Shown: positions 1-7,037 of the stretch, piece after piece
Layout of the letters: each line of letters starts with the position of its first letter
Position numbering within the stretch: position 1 is the first letter of the stretch
NCBI GenBank assembly: GCA_905215145.1
Contig: CAJMOW010000044.1
Location: 1-9,322, forward strand
Direction of reading: 5' to 3'
From: an uncultured bacterium
GTDB taxonomy: Bacteria > Bacillota_I > Bacilli_A > RF39 > UBA660
Length of the DNA stretch: 9,322 nt
Made by a program: the position numbers and the translations under genes
The notes under the pieces: generated by a model
What the model was told of the DNA's origin: nothing
Database searches by the model: none
What the model saw: the letters and a program-made list of their open reading frames with translations, nothing else

Positions 1-11
1 ATATGATTATT

Positions 12-38
12 AATCTAAGTTTTACTTAGATTTTTTTT
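12..38 (+). terminator. Intrinsic terminator of an upstream transcript
   Basis: A perfect 9-bp stem (AATCTAAGT at 12-20, ACTTAGATT at 24-32) with a 3-base loop runs straight into eight T residues (31-38). This is a textbook rho-independent terminator for a + strand unit ending left of the window. No T-run follows on the other strand, so it is not bidirectional. It isolates the first gene from upstream transcription. Confidence 0.85.
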
Positions 39-40
39 GT

Positions 41-68
41 TTATTTTTTTTAAAAAATTATGTATAAT
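41..68 (+). promoter_or_regulatory. Probable sigma-A promoter of the metal exporter gene
   Basis: A consensus -10 box TATAAT lies at 63-68. The best-spaced -35 candidate is TTATTT at 41-46 (16-base spacer); TTGTTT at 37-42 matches better but sits 20 bases away. Transcription would start near 75, giving a leader of about 32 bases, too short for a manganese or other metal riboswitch. The -35 box abuts the T-tract of the preceding terminator. Confidence 0.5.
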
Positions 69-106
69 ATAAATAATTGTTTGAAACTTAATTGGAGGAA
101 AAAAAT

Positions 107-943
107 ATGTTAGATGTGATTGTTGATACATTATTAGATGGAATAAAACTAATCCCTTTTTTATTTATTGCTTTTTTAATACTAGAATTATTAGAACACA
201 AATTAAGTGGTAAGAATAAAAAAATAATAGAAAAATCAGGAAAATTTGGTCCAATAATTGGTAGTATGTTAGGTGCATTCCCACAATGTGGTTTTTCCGT
301 TGCTGCAACAAATTTTTATGCTACAAGAATCATAACTCTTGGAACACTTATATCTATATATTTATCAACCTCAGATGAAATGTTACCACTATTAATATCA
401 GAAGGAGTTGATATAAAGTTAATTATTAAAGTATTAGGTATAAAAATATTAATAGGTATGATTAGTGGTTTTATAATAGATTTAATATTTAGAAAAAAAG
501 AAAAAAATCATATTCATGATTTTTGTGAAGAAGAACATTGTAATTGTAAAAATGGTGTACTTATATCAACAATAAAACATACATTAAATATTACATTGTT
601 TATAATAATAATATCTTTTATATTAAATACCATTATATACTATGTTGGTGAAGATACATTAGGAAATTTAATATTTAGAAAAAAAGTGTTAGGCCCTATC
701 TTATCAAGTTTAATAGGATTAATTCCAAATTGTGCTTCAAGCGTAGTAATAACACAACTATATTTGGAAAATGTTATATCATTTGGAGCAATGATGTCAG
801 GTTTATTAACGGGAAGTGGAGTTGCTATATTAGTACTTTTTAAAGTAAACAAAAATTTAAAAGAAAATTTAAAAATATTAGGCCTTGTATATATAATAGG
901 AGTAATTTCTGGAATAATTATAGAACTTATAAATATTGTTTAA
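107..943 (+). CDS. Putative 10TM heavy-metal/manganese exporter (ArsP_2-like)
   Basis: A 278-residue polytopic membrane protein resembling the putative heavy-metal exporters called ArsP_2, also annotated as arsenic efflux proteins or putative manganese transporters. It has two related halves: GAFPQCGFS near residues 57-64 and GLIPNCASS near 204-212, each followed by a hydrophobic run, so it appears to be an internal duplication with a conserved Pro-X-Cys per half. The loop at about 128-150 is charged and holds H135, H137, C140, H144, C145 and C147, a likely metal-binding patch. The start is ATG 107: an in-frame TTG at 92 lies inside the Shine-Dalgarno sequence GGAGG (94-98), which is 8 bases from this ATG. 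It is flanked by terminators on both sides, so probably monocistronic. Membrane location and family are fairly secure; the transported ion is not shown by the sequence. Confidence 0.8.
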   Translation: MLDVIVDTLLDGIKLIPFLFIAFLILELLEHKLSGKNKKIIEKSGKFGPIIGSMLGAFPQCGFSVAATNFYATRIITLGTLISIYLSTSDEMLPLLISEGVDIKLIIKVLGIKILIGMISGFIIDLIFRKKEKNHIHDFCEEEHCNCKNGVLISTIKHTLNITLFIIIISFILNTIIYYVGEDTLGNLIFRKKVLGPILSSLIGLIPNCASSVVITQLYLENVISFGAMMSGLLTGSGVAILVLFKVNKNLKENLKILGLVYIIGVISGIIIELINIV

Positions 944-958
944 AATTTATAAGTTTTT
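922..958 (+). terminator. Intrinsic terminator overlapping the end of the exporter gene
   Basis: An 11-bp perfect stem (AACTTATAAAT at 924-934, ATTTATAAGTT at 945-955) is followed by a T-run to 958. The left arm lies in the last codons of the exporter gene, and its TAA stop (941-943) is in the loop. The stem is AT-rich, so strength is uncertain. Confidence 0.7.
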
Positions 959-960
959 AA

Positions 961-990
961 TTGTCAAAACACGAACAAATGTATTATAAT
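961..990 (+). promoter_or_regulatory. Sigma-A promoter of the Y-family polymerase
   Basis: TTGTCA (961-966) and TATAAT (985-990) are separated by 18 bases, a strong sigma-A match. Transcription would begin near 997, leaving a leader of only about 13 bases that still includes the GGAG ribosome binding site at 998-1001. A LexA-type operator occupies the spacer. Confidence 0.7.
972..985 (+). promoter_or_regulatory. Probable LexA (SOS) box
   Basis: CGAACAAATGTATT matches the Gram-positive LexA/DinR consensus CGAACRNRYGTTYG at 12 of 14 positions; the left half-site is perfect and the right half is degenerate at two bases. It lies between the -35 and -10 boxes and touches the first base of the -10, where bound LexA would block RNA polymerase. 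The downstream gene is a translesion polymerase, a classic SOS target, so position and context agree with the match. Confidence 0.6.
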
Positions 991-1009
991 TATATATGGA
1001 GATGATTTC

Positions 1010-2195
1010 ATGGAAAGAGTAATATTACATATAGATGTTAACAATGCTTTTTTATCATGGAGTGCAATTTACCTTTTAAATAATGGATATAAATATGATA
1101 TAAGAAATAGCTATGCAGTAATAGGTGGAGATGAGGAAACAAGAAGAGGAATAGTTTTAGCCAAATCTACACCGGCAAAAAAACTTGGTATAGTAACAGG
1201 TGAAACACTTTACAGTGCACGAAAAAAATGTAGGGTATTAAAAACTTATCCTATGCAATATGATTTTTACAAAGAAATGTCAAATAAATTATTTGAGCTA
1301 TTAAAAAATTATACATCAGATATAGAAGTTGCATCTATAGATGAATGCTACTTAGATTATACATCAGTAAAAAAACTATATGGAAATGAATTAGATTTCG
1401 CAAAAAAAATTCAAAAAGAGATATATGAAAAATTAGGATTTACAGTAAATAGCAAATAATAAATTATGTGCGAAAATGGCATCAGATTTTACAAAACCTA
1501 ATAAAATACATACCCTATATGATAATGAAGTAAAAACTAAGATGTGGCCACTTGATGTTGGAGATTTATTTGGAATTGGAAAACAAACAAAAATAAAATT
1601 AAAAAAAATAAATATAAACACAATAGAAGATTTAGCTAAAGCAGATTATACATTTTTATACAAATATTTTAAGAATCAAGCTAAGCAAATGATAGAAAGT
1701 GCTAATGGTATAAATAACCAAATAGTAAATAGTATACCACCAGAAAACAAAGGAATAGGAAACGAAATAACACTAAATCATGATATTTATAATAAAGAAG
1801 AACTATATGATAAATTATTATATTTATCAGAAAAGGTTGGTTTAAGACTAAGAAATTTAAATAAATATGCATACGTAGTAGTAGTAGTTGTAAAAGATGT
1901 TTATTTTAAAAAATATAGTCATCAAATAAAATTAACTAATCCAATAAATTCAACAAATGAAATTTATGAAATTTCAATTAAAATATTAAATGAAATGTGG
2001 AGAGATATACCAGTTAGATTGATAGGAATAAGACTTGATAATTTAACTTCATCATTTAATTATCAAGCATCAATATTTGATGACTTTAATAAAAAAAGTA
2101 AAAATGAAAAATTAGATAAAACAATTGATAATTTAAAAACAAAATACGGTAATAACATATTAAAAAAAGCAAAACTATTATCACATGATAAATAA
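1010..2195 (+). pseudogene. dinB: Y-family DNA polymerase (DinB/Pol IV-like), frameshifted
   Basis: Error-prone translesion DNA polymerase split into two frames. The first (1010-1459, 149 residues) has the palm start HIDVNNAFLSW with catalytic D9, the PAKKLGI region, and the SIDE motif with D111 and E112. It then reads VNSK and two TAA stops. The second frame resumes at 1449 as IANNKLCAKMASDFTKP and continues through the thumb helix-hairpin-helix (LFGIGKQTK) and little-finger domain to 2195. Relatives read VNIG-IANNKL here, so codons for about Ile-Gly plus two bases are missing: an 8-base loss. Restored length would be about 397 residues, normal for the family. As read, the N-terminal piece keeps the catalytic acids but lacks thumb and little finger, and the second piece has only an internal ATG (1476) without an obvious binding site. 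A consensus error cannot be excluded from sequence alone. Confidence 0.85.
1446..1452 (+). other. Frameshift junction in the polymerase gene
   Basis: The reading frame changes at the AATA of 1448-1451. An intact gene would be expected to read Val-Asn-Ile-Gly-Ile-Ala, which needs 12 bases between the GTA (Val) and GCA (Ala) codons; only 4 are present. The ancestral coding sequence would probably have had AATA twice, 8 bases apart, so slippage between short direct repeats would give exactly this junction. The repeat explanation is inference. Confidence 0.65.
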
Positions 2196-2200
2196 TTTAG

Positions 2201-2229
2201 TGGAAATAAATACAGTAATATGGTATACT
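2201..2229 (+). promoter_or_regulatory. Possible extended -10 promoter of the tex unit
   Basis: TGGTATACT at 2221-2229 is an extended -10 element (TGn plus TATACT). A weak -35 candidate, TGGAAA (2201-2206), is 17 bases upstream. Transcription would begin near 2236, within the AGGGTG ribosome binding site (2234-2239) of the next gene, which makes this placement questionable. No terminator separates the polymerase gene from this unit, so read-through is an alternative. Confidence 0.35.
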
Positions 2230-2244
2230 TTATAGGGTGATAGA

Positions 2245-2664
2245 ATGAAGAAAACAATAATTAGATATAGTATTTTATTATTAATAGCAGTCTTTATATT
2301 TATATTAATAAGATTTGTGTTTATGAAAGAAAAAACATTTGACAAAATAAACTATAAACAATATACACAATTAAAAAGTAACAATAAAACAAATTATATA
2401 TATATAACAAGCGATGATTTCAAGATAGAAGAATTTGAACATCAATTAGTTTTGTTAATGAATGAAAAAAATATTGATATAAAAAAATTAGATGTAACTA
2501 AGCAATCAGAATTTGAGCAAATTATATCAGATGAATTATTTATAGATTACTTTTCAGATTCTCCTGTATTTCCAAATTTAATAATAATGAAAGATGGAAA
2601 AATAGTTAACGCTATAACATATTCATCACAAGAAGAATTAGAAAATATAGAAGTGGAAAAATAA
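2245..2664 (+). CDS. Membrane-anchored thioredoxin-like protein without cysteines
   Basis: A 139-residue protein with a short basic N-terminus and one hydrophobic segment (about residues 7-27), probably a signal anchor leaving the rest outside the cell. The remainder looks like a thioredoxin fold: strand YIYIT at 51-55, a helix at about 60-75, strand DIKKLDV at 78-84, then SPVFPNLIIMKDGKIV at 106-121. In the last segment P110 occupies the place of the thioredoxin cis-proline before the usual strand and KDGK turn. Where CXXC would follow the first strand it reads SDDF, and the whole protein has no cysteine, so it cannot do disulfide exchange. It may be structural, chaperone-like or binding. 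ATG 2245 follows AGGGTG at 2234-2239. It ends one base before tex, which suggests coupled translation. The fold assignment is by pattern only. Confidence 0.65.
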   Translation: MKKTIIRYSILLLIAVFIFILIRFVFMKEKTFDKINYKQYTQLKSNNKTNYIYITSDDFKIEEFEHQLVLLMNEKNIDIKKLDVTKQSEFEQIISDELFIDYFSDSPVFPNLIIMKDGKIVNAITYSSQEELENIEVEK

Positions 2665-2665
2665 T

Positions 2666-4804
2666 ATGGATACAAAAATAATAAAACAAATGGTAAATGA
2701 TTTAAATATAAATGAAAAAAGTATAATAGCTACATTAAAACTATTAGAAGATGGAAATACAATTCCTTTTATAGCAAGATATAGAAAAGAAGCTACAGGA
2801 GCACTTGATGAAGAACAAATAAGAAAAATAAATGAAGTATATGAATATCAAGTAAATCTATTAAAAAGAAAAGAAGATGTAATAAGATTAATAGATGAAA
2901 AAGGTTTAATGAATGATGAATTAAAACAAAAAATTCTTTCTTCAACAAAGTTAGTAGAAGTGGAAGATTTATATAGACCATACAAAGAAAAGAAAAAAAC
3001 AAAAGCAACAGATGCTATAAATAATGGATTAGAACCATTAGCAAAAAAAATTCTTTCATTTCCAGAAAATGGAGATATAAATAAGCTATCAATTCCTCAT
3101 TTATCTGATAAAGTAAAAACAGTAGAAGAAGCTGTGACTGGTGCTGAATATATAATAGCAGAATACATAAGTGATAATGCATCATATAGAAAATGGATTA
3201 GAACAAATACATATTTATATGGAAAAATAACAAGCAAATTAAAAAAGAATGCCAAAGATAACGAAAAAATATATGAAATGTATTATGACTATAGCGAACC
3301 TATAAAAGAAATAAAACCACATAGAATACTTGCTTTAAATAGAGGAGAATCAGAGAAAGTATTAACAGTTTCAATAGAAATAGATGAAACAAAAATAATT
3401 GAATATTTAAAAAATAAAATAATAAAAAGAGATTCATTTGTAAATGAATATGTTATTTTATCAATAATAGATAGCTATAAAAGATTAATTAAGCCAAGTA
3501 TTGAAAGAGAAATAAGAAGTGAATTAACAGAACATGCAAGTGAAGTTGCTATAGATAATTTTAGTAAAAACTTAGAAAAATTATTATTACAACCACCTAT
3601 GAAAGATAAAATGATATTAGGACTAGATCCAGCTTATAGAACAGGATGTAAACTTGCGGTTATAGACCAAACAGGACAAAGAATAAAAATAGAAAAAATA
3701 TATCCACATGAACCTGTAAATAAATATGAAGAAGCAAAAAAAATAACAATTGATCTTATAAATAAATATAATATTGATATTATTGCTATAGGAAATGGAA
3801 CAGCATCTAGAGAAAGTGAAGCTTTCATAGTTGATGTAATAAAAAATGTAAATAGAAAAGTTGAATATATAATAGTAAGTGAAGCAGGTGCTAGTGTATA
3901 TTCAGCATCAAAACTTGCTATTGAGGAATTTCCAGATTTACACGTTGAAGAAAGAAGTGCGATAAGTATAGCTAGACGTTTACAAGATCCACTTTCAGAA
4001 CTTGTGAAAATAGATCCACAAAGTATAGGAGTAGGGTTGTATCAACACGATGTTCCAAATAAACAATTATCTGAATCCCTTAATTTCGTAGTAAGTTGTG
4101 CAGTAAACTCAGTAGGCGTAAATGTAAACACAGCAAGTCCATTTTTATTTAAATATGTATCAGGAATTAATAAAAAAAATATTGAAAAAATAATTAACTA
4201 TAGAAATGAAAAAGGAAAAATTTTATCAAGAGATGAATTAAAAAAATTACTTTCAGATAAAACATATGAACAAGCAATTGGATTTTTAAGAATTGTTGAT
4301 GGAAAAAACATTTTAGATGAAACTTCCATTCACCCTGAAAGTTATGATTTAACACGTAAATTATTAAAAGAACTAGATTTAAAAATAGATGATATTGGTA
4401 AAGAAGATTTTAAATTAAAATTAGAAAAAACAGATATAAATAATTTAGCTGCTATTTTAAAAAGTGATTATTACACATTAGAAGATATAATTAAATCATT
4501 AATAAAACCAAATAGAGATCCAAGAGATACAATGCCAAAACCAATTCTAAAAAGTGATATATTACATATAGAAGATTTAAGCATTGGTATGAAATTACAA
4601 GGAACAGTAAGAAATGTTGCACCTTTTGGAGTATTTATTGATATAGGACTTAAAAATGATGCACTAGTGCACATTTCTAGACTATCAAATAAATATGTAA
4701 AAGATCCAATGGAAGTTGTTAATGTTGGTGATATAGTAGATTGTTATGTATATGAAATATCAAAAGAAAAAAATAAAGTTTCACTTTCGTTAATAGAGGT
4801 GTAA
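2666..4804 (+). CDS. tex: Tex-family RNA-binding transcription accessory protein
   Basis: A full-length 712-residue Tex protein, a cytosolic nucleic-acid-binding factor tied to transcription and expression control. The N-terminal helical region includes PFIARYRKEATGALDE (about 34-49) and DLYRPYKEKKKT (about 101-112), both typical of the family. A YqgF/RNase H-like domain starts at about 312 with LGLDPAYRTGCK (aspartate near 321). The tandem helix-hairpin-helix region follows at about 480-560, with NTASPFLFKYVSGI. A C-terminal S1 domain (about 638-710) shows the GTVRNVAPFGVFIDIG strand pattern and VHISRLS. No interruption is seen. ATG 2666 lies one base after the previous stop, with only a weak GTGGAA upstream, so translation probably depends on coupling. 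The binding site for the next gene is embedded in its last codons. Confidence 0.97.
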   Translation: MDTKIIKQMVNDLNINEKSIIATLKLLEDGNTIPFIARYRKEATGALDEEQIRKINEVYEYQVNLLKRKEDVIRLIDEKGLMNDELKQKILSSTKLVEVEDLYRPYKEKKKTKATDAINNGLEPLAKKILSFPENGDINKLSIPHLSDKVKTVEEAVTGAEYIIAEYISDNASYRKWIRTNTYLYGKITSKLKKNAKDNEKIYEMYYDYSEPIKEIKPHRILALNRGESEKVLTVSIEIDETKIIEYLKNKIIKRDSFVNEYVILSIIDSYKRLIKPSIEREIRSELTEHASEVAIDNFSKNLEKLLLQPPMKDKMILGLDPAYRTGCKLAVIDQTGQRIKIEKIYPHEPVNKYEEAKKITIDLINKYNIDIIAIGNGTASRESEAFIVDVIKNVNRKVEYIIVSEAGASVYSASKLAIEEFPDLHVEERSAISIARRLQDPLSELVKIDPQSIGVGLYQHDVPNKQLSESLNFVVSCAVNSVGVNVNTASPFLFKYVSGINKKNIEKIINYRNEKGKILSRDELKKLLSDKTYEQAIGFLRIVDGKNILDETSIHPESYDLTRKLLKELDLKIDDIGKEDFKLKLEKTDINNLAAILKSDYYTLEDIIKSLIKPNRDPRDTMPKPILKSDILHIEDLSIGMKLQGTVRNVAPFGVFIDIGLKNDALVHISRLSNKYVKDPMEVVNVGDIVDCYVYEISKEKNKVSLSLIEV

Positions 4805-4805
4805 A

Positions 4806-5219
4806 ATGAAAAAAATATTATTATTAATGGTATTATTCTTAACTGCATGCTCAAGCGAAGCAATGAAAGGTTATTTGACAGTAAAATGTGTAAAAGAAGA
4901 TGAATTTAACGATACAAAAAATACAAACACAATAACTATAAAACATAAAGATAATAACATTACAAATATTGAAATTAGCTATAAATATGAGACTACTAAT
5001 AAATATACATTAGATTCTTATAAACAAAGTTTAATATCTGAATCACGTAAATATAAAAATGTAGAAATAGAAAAAAATGAAAATAAATCAAGCTTTGAGT
5101 TAATTTATAAAATTGATTATTCAAATACAACAAATGAAATAAAGCAAGAATTTAATTTAGAAGAATTAGAAAGTAACCAAGTAAAGAATTTAGAAAAACA
5201 AGGCTATAGTTGTAAGTAG
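4806..5219 (+). CDS. Small lipoprotein of unknown function, DUF1307/YehR-like pattern
   Basis: A 137-residue secreted lipoprotein: basic start, hydrophobic segment, and lipobox LTAC with C15 as the lipidated cysteine. The mature part is beta-rich and highly charged, with alternating strands such as NTITIKHKDNNITNIEISYKYE. It holds exactly two more cysteines, C28 near the start and C136 in the closing GYSCK, which could form one disulfide. The layout (early cysteine, K/N-turn-separated strands, terminal GY-CK) recalls small YehR/DUF1307-type lipoproteins of gut Bacillota, but this is a weak resemblance. GAGGTG (4796-4801), inside the end of tex, serves as ribosome binding site for ATG 4806, one base after the tex stop. 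Its TAG stop merges with the ribosome binding site of the following thioredoxin, so the two are probably made together, and it is a plausible redox client. Confidence 0.75.
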   Translation: MKKILLLMVLFLTACSSEAMKGYLTVKCVKEDEFNDTKNTNTITIKHKDNNITNIEISYKYETTNKYTLDSYKQSLISESRKYKNVEIEKNENKSSFELIYKIDYSNTTNEIKQEFNLEELESNQVKNLEKQGYSCK

Positions 5220-5227
5220 GAGGAATT

Positions 5228-5818
5228 ATGAATAAAAAGAAGTTAATGTTGGTAATTGATATATTGTTAGGTGCAATTTTAGTTGGAGTTATGACATTTG
5301 GAATATATCAATATCTAAAAAGTGATGGTGAAAAATTCAAAGCAGAATATGAGGCATTAAACAATGAAAATGTAAATATAAATATTTCAAAAAATAATCC
5401 AATTAAATATGTAACTTTGGATGAAGTATTTGATATTATACAAAATAAAACAGGAGTAATATATTTTGGATTCCCTGGATGCCCTTGGTGTAGAAACATG
5501 ATACCAGTTTTATTTGAAGCAGCAAAAAATAATAACATAGATACAATTTATTACTTTAATCCAAGAAATGTAAAAAAGTCTGATAATGATGAGTATAATA
5601 AATTAAAAGAAATATTAAATGAATATTTATCCGAAGATGAAAATGGTCAAAAAGTATTATATGTCCCAGATGTTTATTTTATTAAAGATGGAAAAATAGT
5701 AGGACACCATTTAGGTACTGTTGACTCACAAGAGGATCCAACTATTTCATTGACAGAAGAAGAAAAAAATGAATTATTAGATATATTTAATGAATTATTT
5801 GAAAAAATTAGAAACTAG
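5228..5818 (+). CDS. Membrane-anchored thioredoxin with CPWC active site
   Basis: A 196-residue protein with an N-terminal membrane anchor (about residues 7-30), a charged spacer, and an extracytoplasmic thioredoxin domain. GVIYFGFPGCPWCRNMIPVL gives the redox-active pair C85-P-W-C88. VLYVPDVYFIKDGKIVG supplies the cis-proline P147, the following strand and the KDGK turn. The EVFDIIQNKTG approach plus F-G-x-x-x-CPWC resembles the bacteriocin-transport accessory (PedC/BrcD-like) subgroup, which acts in disulfide formation or exchange on secreted peptides; no bacteriocin genes are seen here. A 25-30 residue insertion around 112-141 lengthens the usual fold. The AGGAGG binding site (5218-5223) overlaps the TAG stop of the lipoprotein gene, linking the two. 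It is the last gene of its unit, and its stop lies in a terminator stem. Confidence 0.85.
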   Translation: MNKKKLMLVIDILLGAILVGVMTFGIYQYLKSDGEKFKAEYEALNNENVNINISKNNPIKYVTLDEVFDIIQNKTGVIYFGFPGCPWCRNMIPVLFEAAKNNNIDTIYYFNPRNVKKSDNDEYNKLKEILNEYLSEDENGQKVLYVPDVYFIKDGKIVGHHLGTVDSQEDPTISLTEEEKNELLDIFNELFEKIRN

Positions 5819-5835
5819 TTATTTCTAGTTTTTTT
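5811..5835 (+). terminator. Intrinsic terminator of the tex unit
   Basis: AAACTAG (5812-5818) pairs with CTAGTTT (5825-5831) around a 6-base loop, followed by T residues to 5835. The left arm contains the TAG stop of the CPWC thioredoxin gene. Only two G-C pairs are present, so it may be leaky. Confidence 0.65.
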
Positions 5836-5848
5836 AATGATTAAATTG

Positions 5849-5857
5849 TGTTATAAT
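5849..5857 (+). promoter_or_regulatory. Extended -10 promoter of the cysteine desulfurase unit
   Basis: TGTTATAAT is a consensus extended -10 (TGn plus TATAAT). The expected -35 position falls in the T-tract of the preceding terminator and is poor, as is tolerated for extended -10 promoters. Transcription would start near 5864, placing the inverted repeat at 5882-5899 inside the leader RNA. Confidence 0.55.
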
Positions 5858-5881
5858 CTTAATGTAATAATGAAAGGAATA

Positions 5882-5899
5882 TCAATCAGTATTGATTGA
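5882..5899 (+). promoter_or_regulatory. Inverted repeat in the cysteine desulfurase leader
   Basis: TCAATCA (5882-5888) and TGATTGA (5893-5899) form a perfect 7-bp inverted repeat around GTAT. The right arm overlaps the first two bases of the GAGGTG ribosome binding site (5898-5903) for ATG 5909. It has no T-run, so it is not a terminator. It could be an RNA hairpin that limits ribosome access or a DNA operator; it does not match the IscR consensus as I know it. Confidence 0.45.
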
Positions 5900-5908
5900 G
5901 GTGAAAAG

Positions 5909-7030
5909 ATGGTATATTTAGATTACAGTGCAACAACACCAGTTAATAAAGAAGTATTAGAAAGCTTTAATAAAGCATCATTAGATTTTTTTGGAAATCC
6001 TAATTCATTACATAAACTTGGAATGCAATCAAAAAAATTAATAGATGATGCAACAGAACAAATATCTTCAATATTGAATGTAAAACCTAGTGAAATAATA
6101 TATACAAGTGGTTCTAGTGAATCAAATAATTTAGCCATAAAAGGAATTGCTCTTAAATATAAAAATAGAGGAAAACATATAATAACGTCTCCTTTAGAAC
6201 ACTCATCTATATATGGCCCTTTAAATTTCTTAACAGAAAATGGTTTTGAAGTTGATTTTGTAAAATTGAATTCAAATGGTTTAGTAGATTTAGAAAATTT
6301 AAAAGAATTAATAAGAGAAGATACTATTTTAGTTAGTATAGCCTCTGTTAATAGTGAGATAGGATTATTGCAACCAATAGAAGAAATAGCTAATATAGTT
6401 AAAGAATATCCAAAATGTTTCTTTCATGTTGATATGACTCAATCAATAGGAAAAGTAGATATTCCTTTAACAAATATTGATTTAATGAGTTTTTCAGCTC
6501 ATAAAATATATGGACTTAAAGGTATAGGTTGTTTAATAAAAAAAGAAAAAGTATTACTTGAACCAATAATTCATGGTGGGAAAAGTACAACAGTATTTAG
6601 AAGTGGTACACCTGCAACACCTTTGATAGTCTCTATATCAAAAGCACTACGTTTAGAACATACTTCATTAGATGAAAAATATAAAAATGTTTTAGAAAAA
6701 AGAAATTATTTAAAAGAAAGATTAGAAAAGTATGAAAACGTTTATATAAATAGTAATGATTATTCAATTCCCTATGTTCTTAATTTTAGTGTAATAGGTG
6801 TAAAACCAGAAACTATGTTACATGCATTAGAAATGGATGATATATATATATCAACACAAAGTGCATGTTCAACAGGTCAAATGTCTAAACCAGTATTTGC
6901 GGTAACTAATGATGAAAAAAGAGCTCTTTCAAGTTTAAGAATAAGTATATCTAATTATACAACTAAAGAGGAGTTAGATTTATTTTTAAAATCCTTCGAT
7001 AAAAATTATAAAAAGTTAATATTAAAGTAG
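5909..7030 (+). CDS. iscS: Cysteine desulfurase, IscS/NifS-type
   Basis: A 373-residue pyridoxal-phosphate enzyme that takes sulfur from cysteine as a persulfide, for iron-sulfur clusters and tRNA thiolation. Class V aminotransferase features run in order: LDYSATTPV at the start, TSGSSESNNLAIKG (about 66-79), LEHSS with H98, HVDMTQ with D175, SFSAHK with the cofactor lysine K199, the RSGTPAT loop from R231, and the active cysteine C320 in STQSACSTG, ending with SSLRIS. The spacing from C320 to the LRIS strand is about that of group I (IscS/NifS) enzymes, not the shortened SufS loop. No scaffold gene (IscU or SufU) is in the window, so a role in tRNA sulfuration is equally possible. ATG 5909 follows GAGGTG. 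The TAG stop overlaps the binding site of the thioredoxin gene downstream. The symbol denotes family type only. Confidence 0.93.
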   Translation: MVYLDYSATTPVNKEVLESFNKASLDFFGNPNSLHKLGMQSKKLIDDATEQISSILNVKPSEIIYTSGSSESNNLAIKGIALKYKNRGKHIITSPLEHSSIYGPLNFLTENGFEVDFVKLNSNGLVDLENLKELIREDTILVSIASVNSEIGLLQPIEEIANIVKEYPKCFFHVDMTQSIGKVDIPLTNIDLMSFSAHKIYGLKGIGCLIKKEKVLLEPIIHGGKSTTVFRSGTPATPLIVSISKALRLEHTSLDEKYKNVLEKRNYLKERLEKYENVYINSNDYSIPYVLNFSVIGVKPETMLHALEMDDIYISTQSACSTGQMSKPVFAVTNDEKRALSSLRISISNYTTKEELDLFLKSFDKNYKKLILK

Positions 7031-7037
7031 GTGAAAT

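Noticed and set aside
92..106. TTG 92 as start of the exporter
   Set aside because: It overlaps the GGAGG ribosome binding site that serves ATG 107, so it cannot be the main start.
1..106. Metal-sensing riboswitch (yybP-ykoY type) before the exporter
   Set aside because: After the upstream terminator and the -10 box only about 32 leader bases remain, with no paired structure of the right size.
1440..1480. Programmed ribosomal frameshift rescuing the polymerase
   Set aside because: There is no clear slippery heptamer or downstream structure, and the break also removes two conserved residues, which a frameshift would not restore.
1875..1892. GTA triplet run as a phase-variable repeat in the polymerase
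   Set aside because: Triplet units keep the frame, and the run codes for a valine strand plausible in the little-finger domain.
2178..2191. TTATCA-CA-TGATAA as terminator of the polymerase gene
   Set aside because: The loop would be only 2 bases and no T-run follows; it is coding sequence for the last residues.
5870..5899. Nine-codon leader peptide (MKGISISID) ahead of the cysteine desulfurase
   Set aside because: No ribosome binding site precedes it and it begins within a few bases of the predicted transcription start; the sequence is better explained as an inverted repeat.
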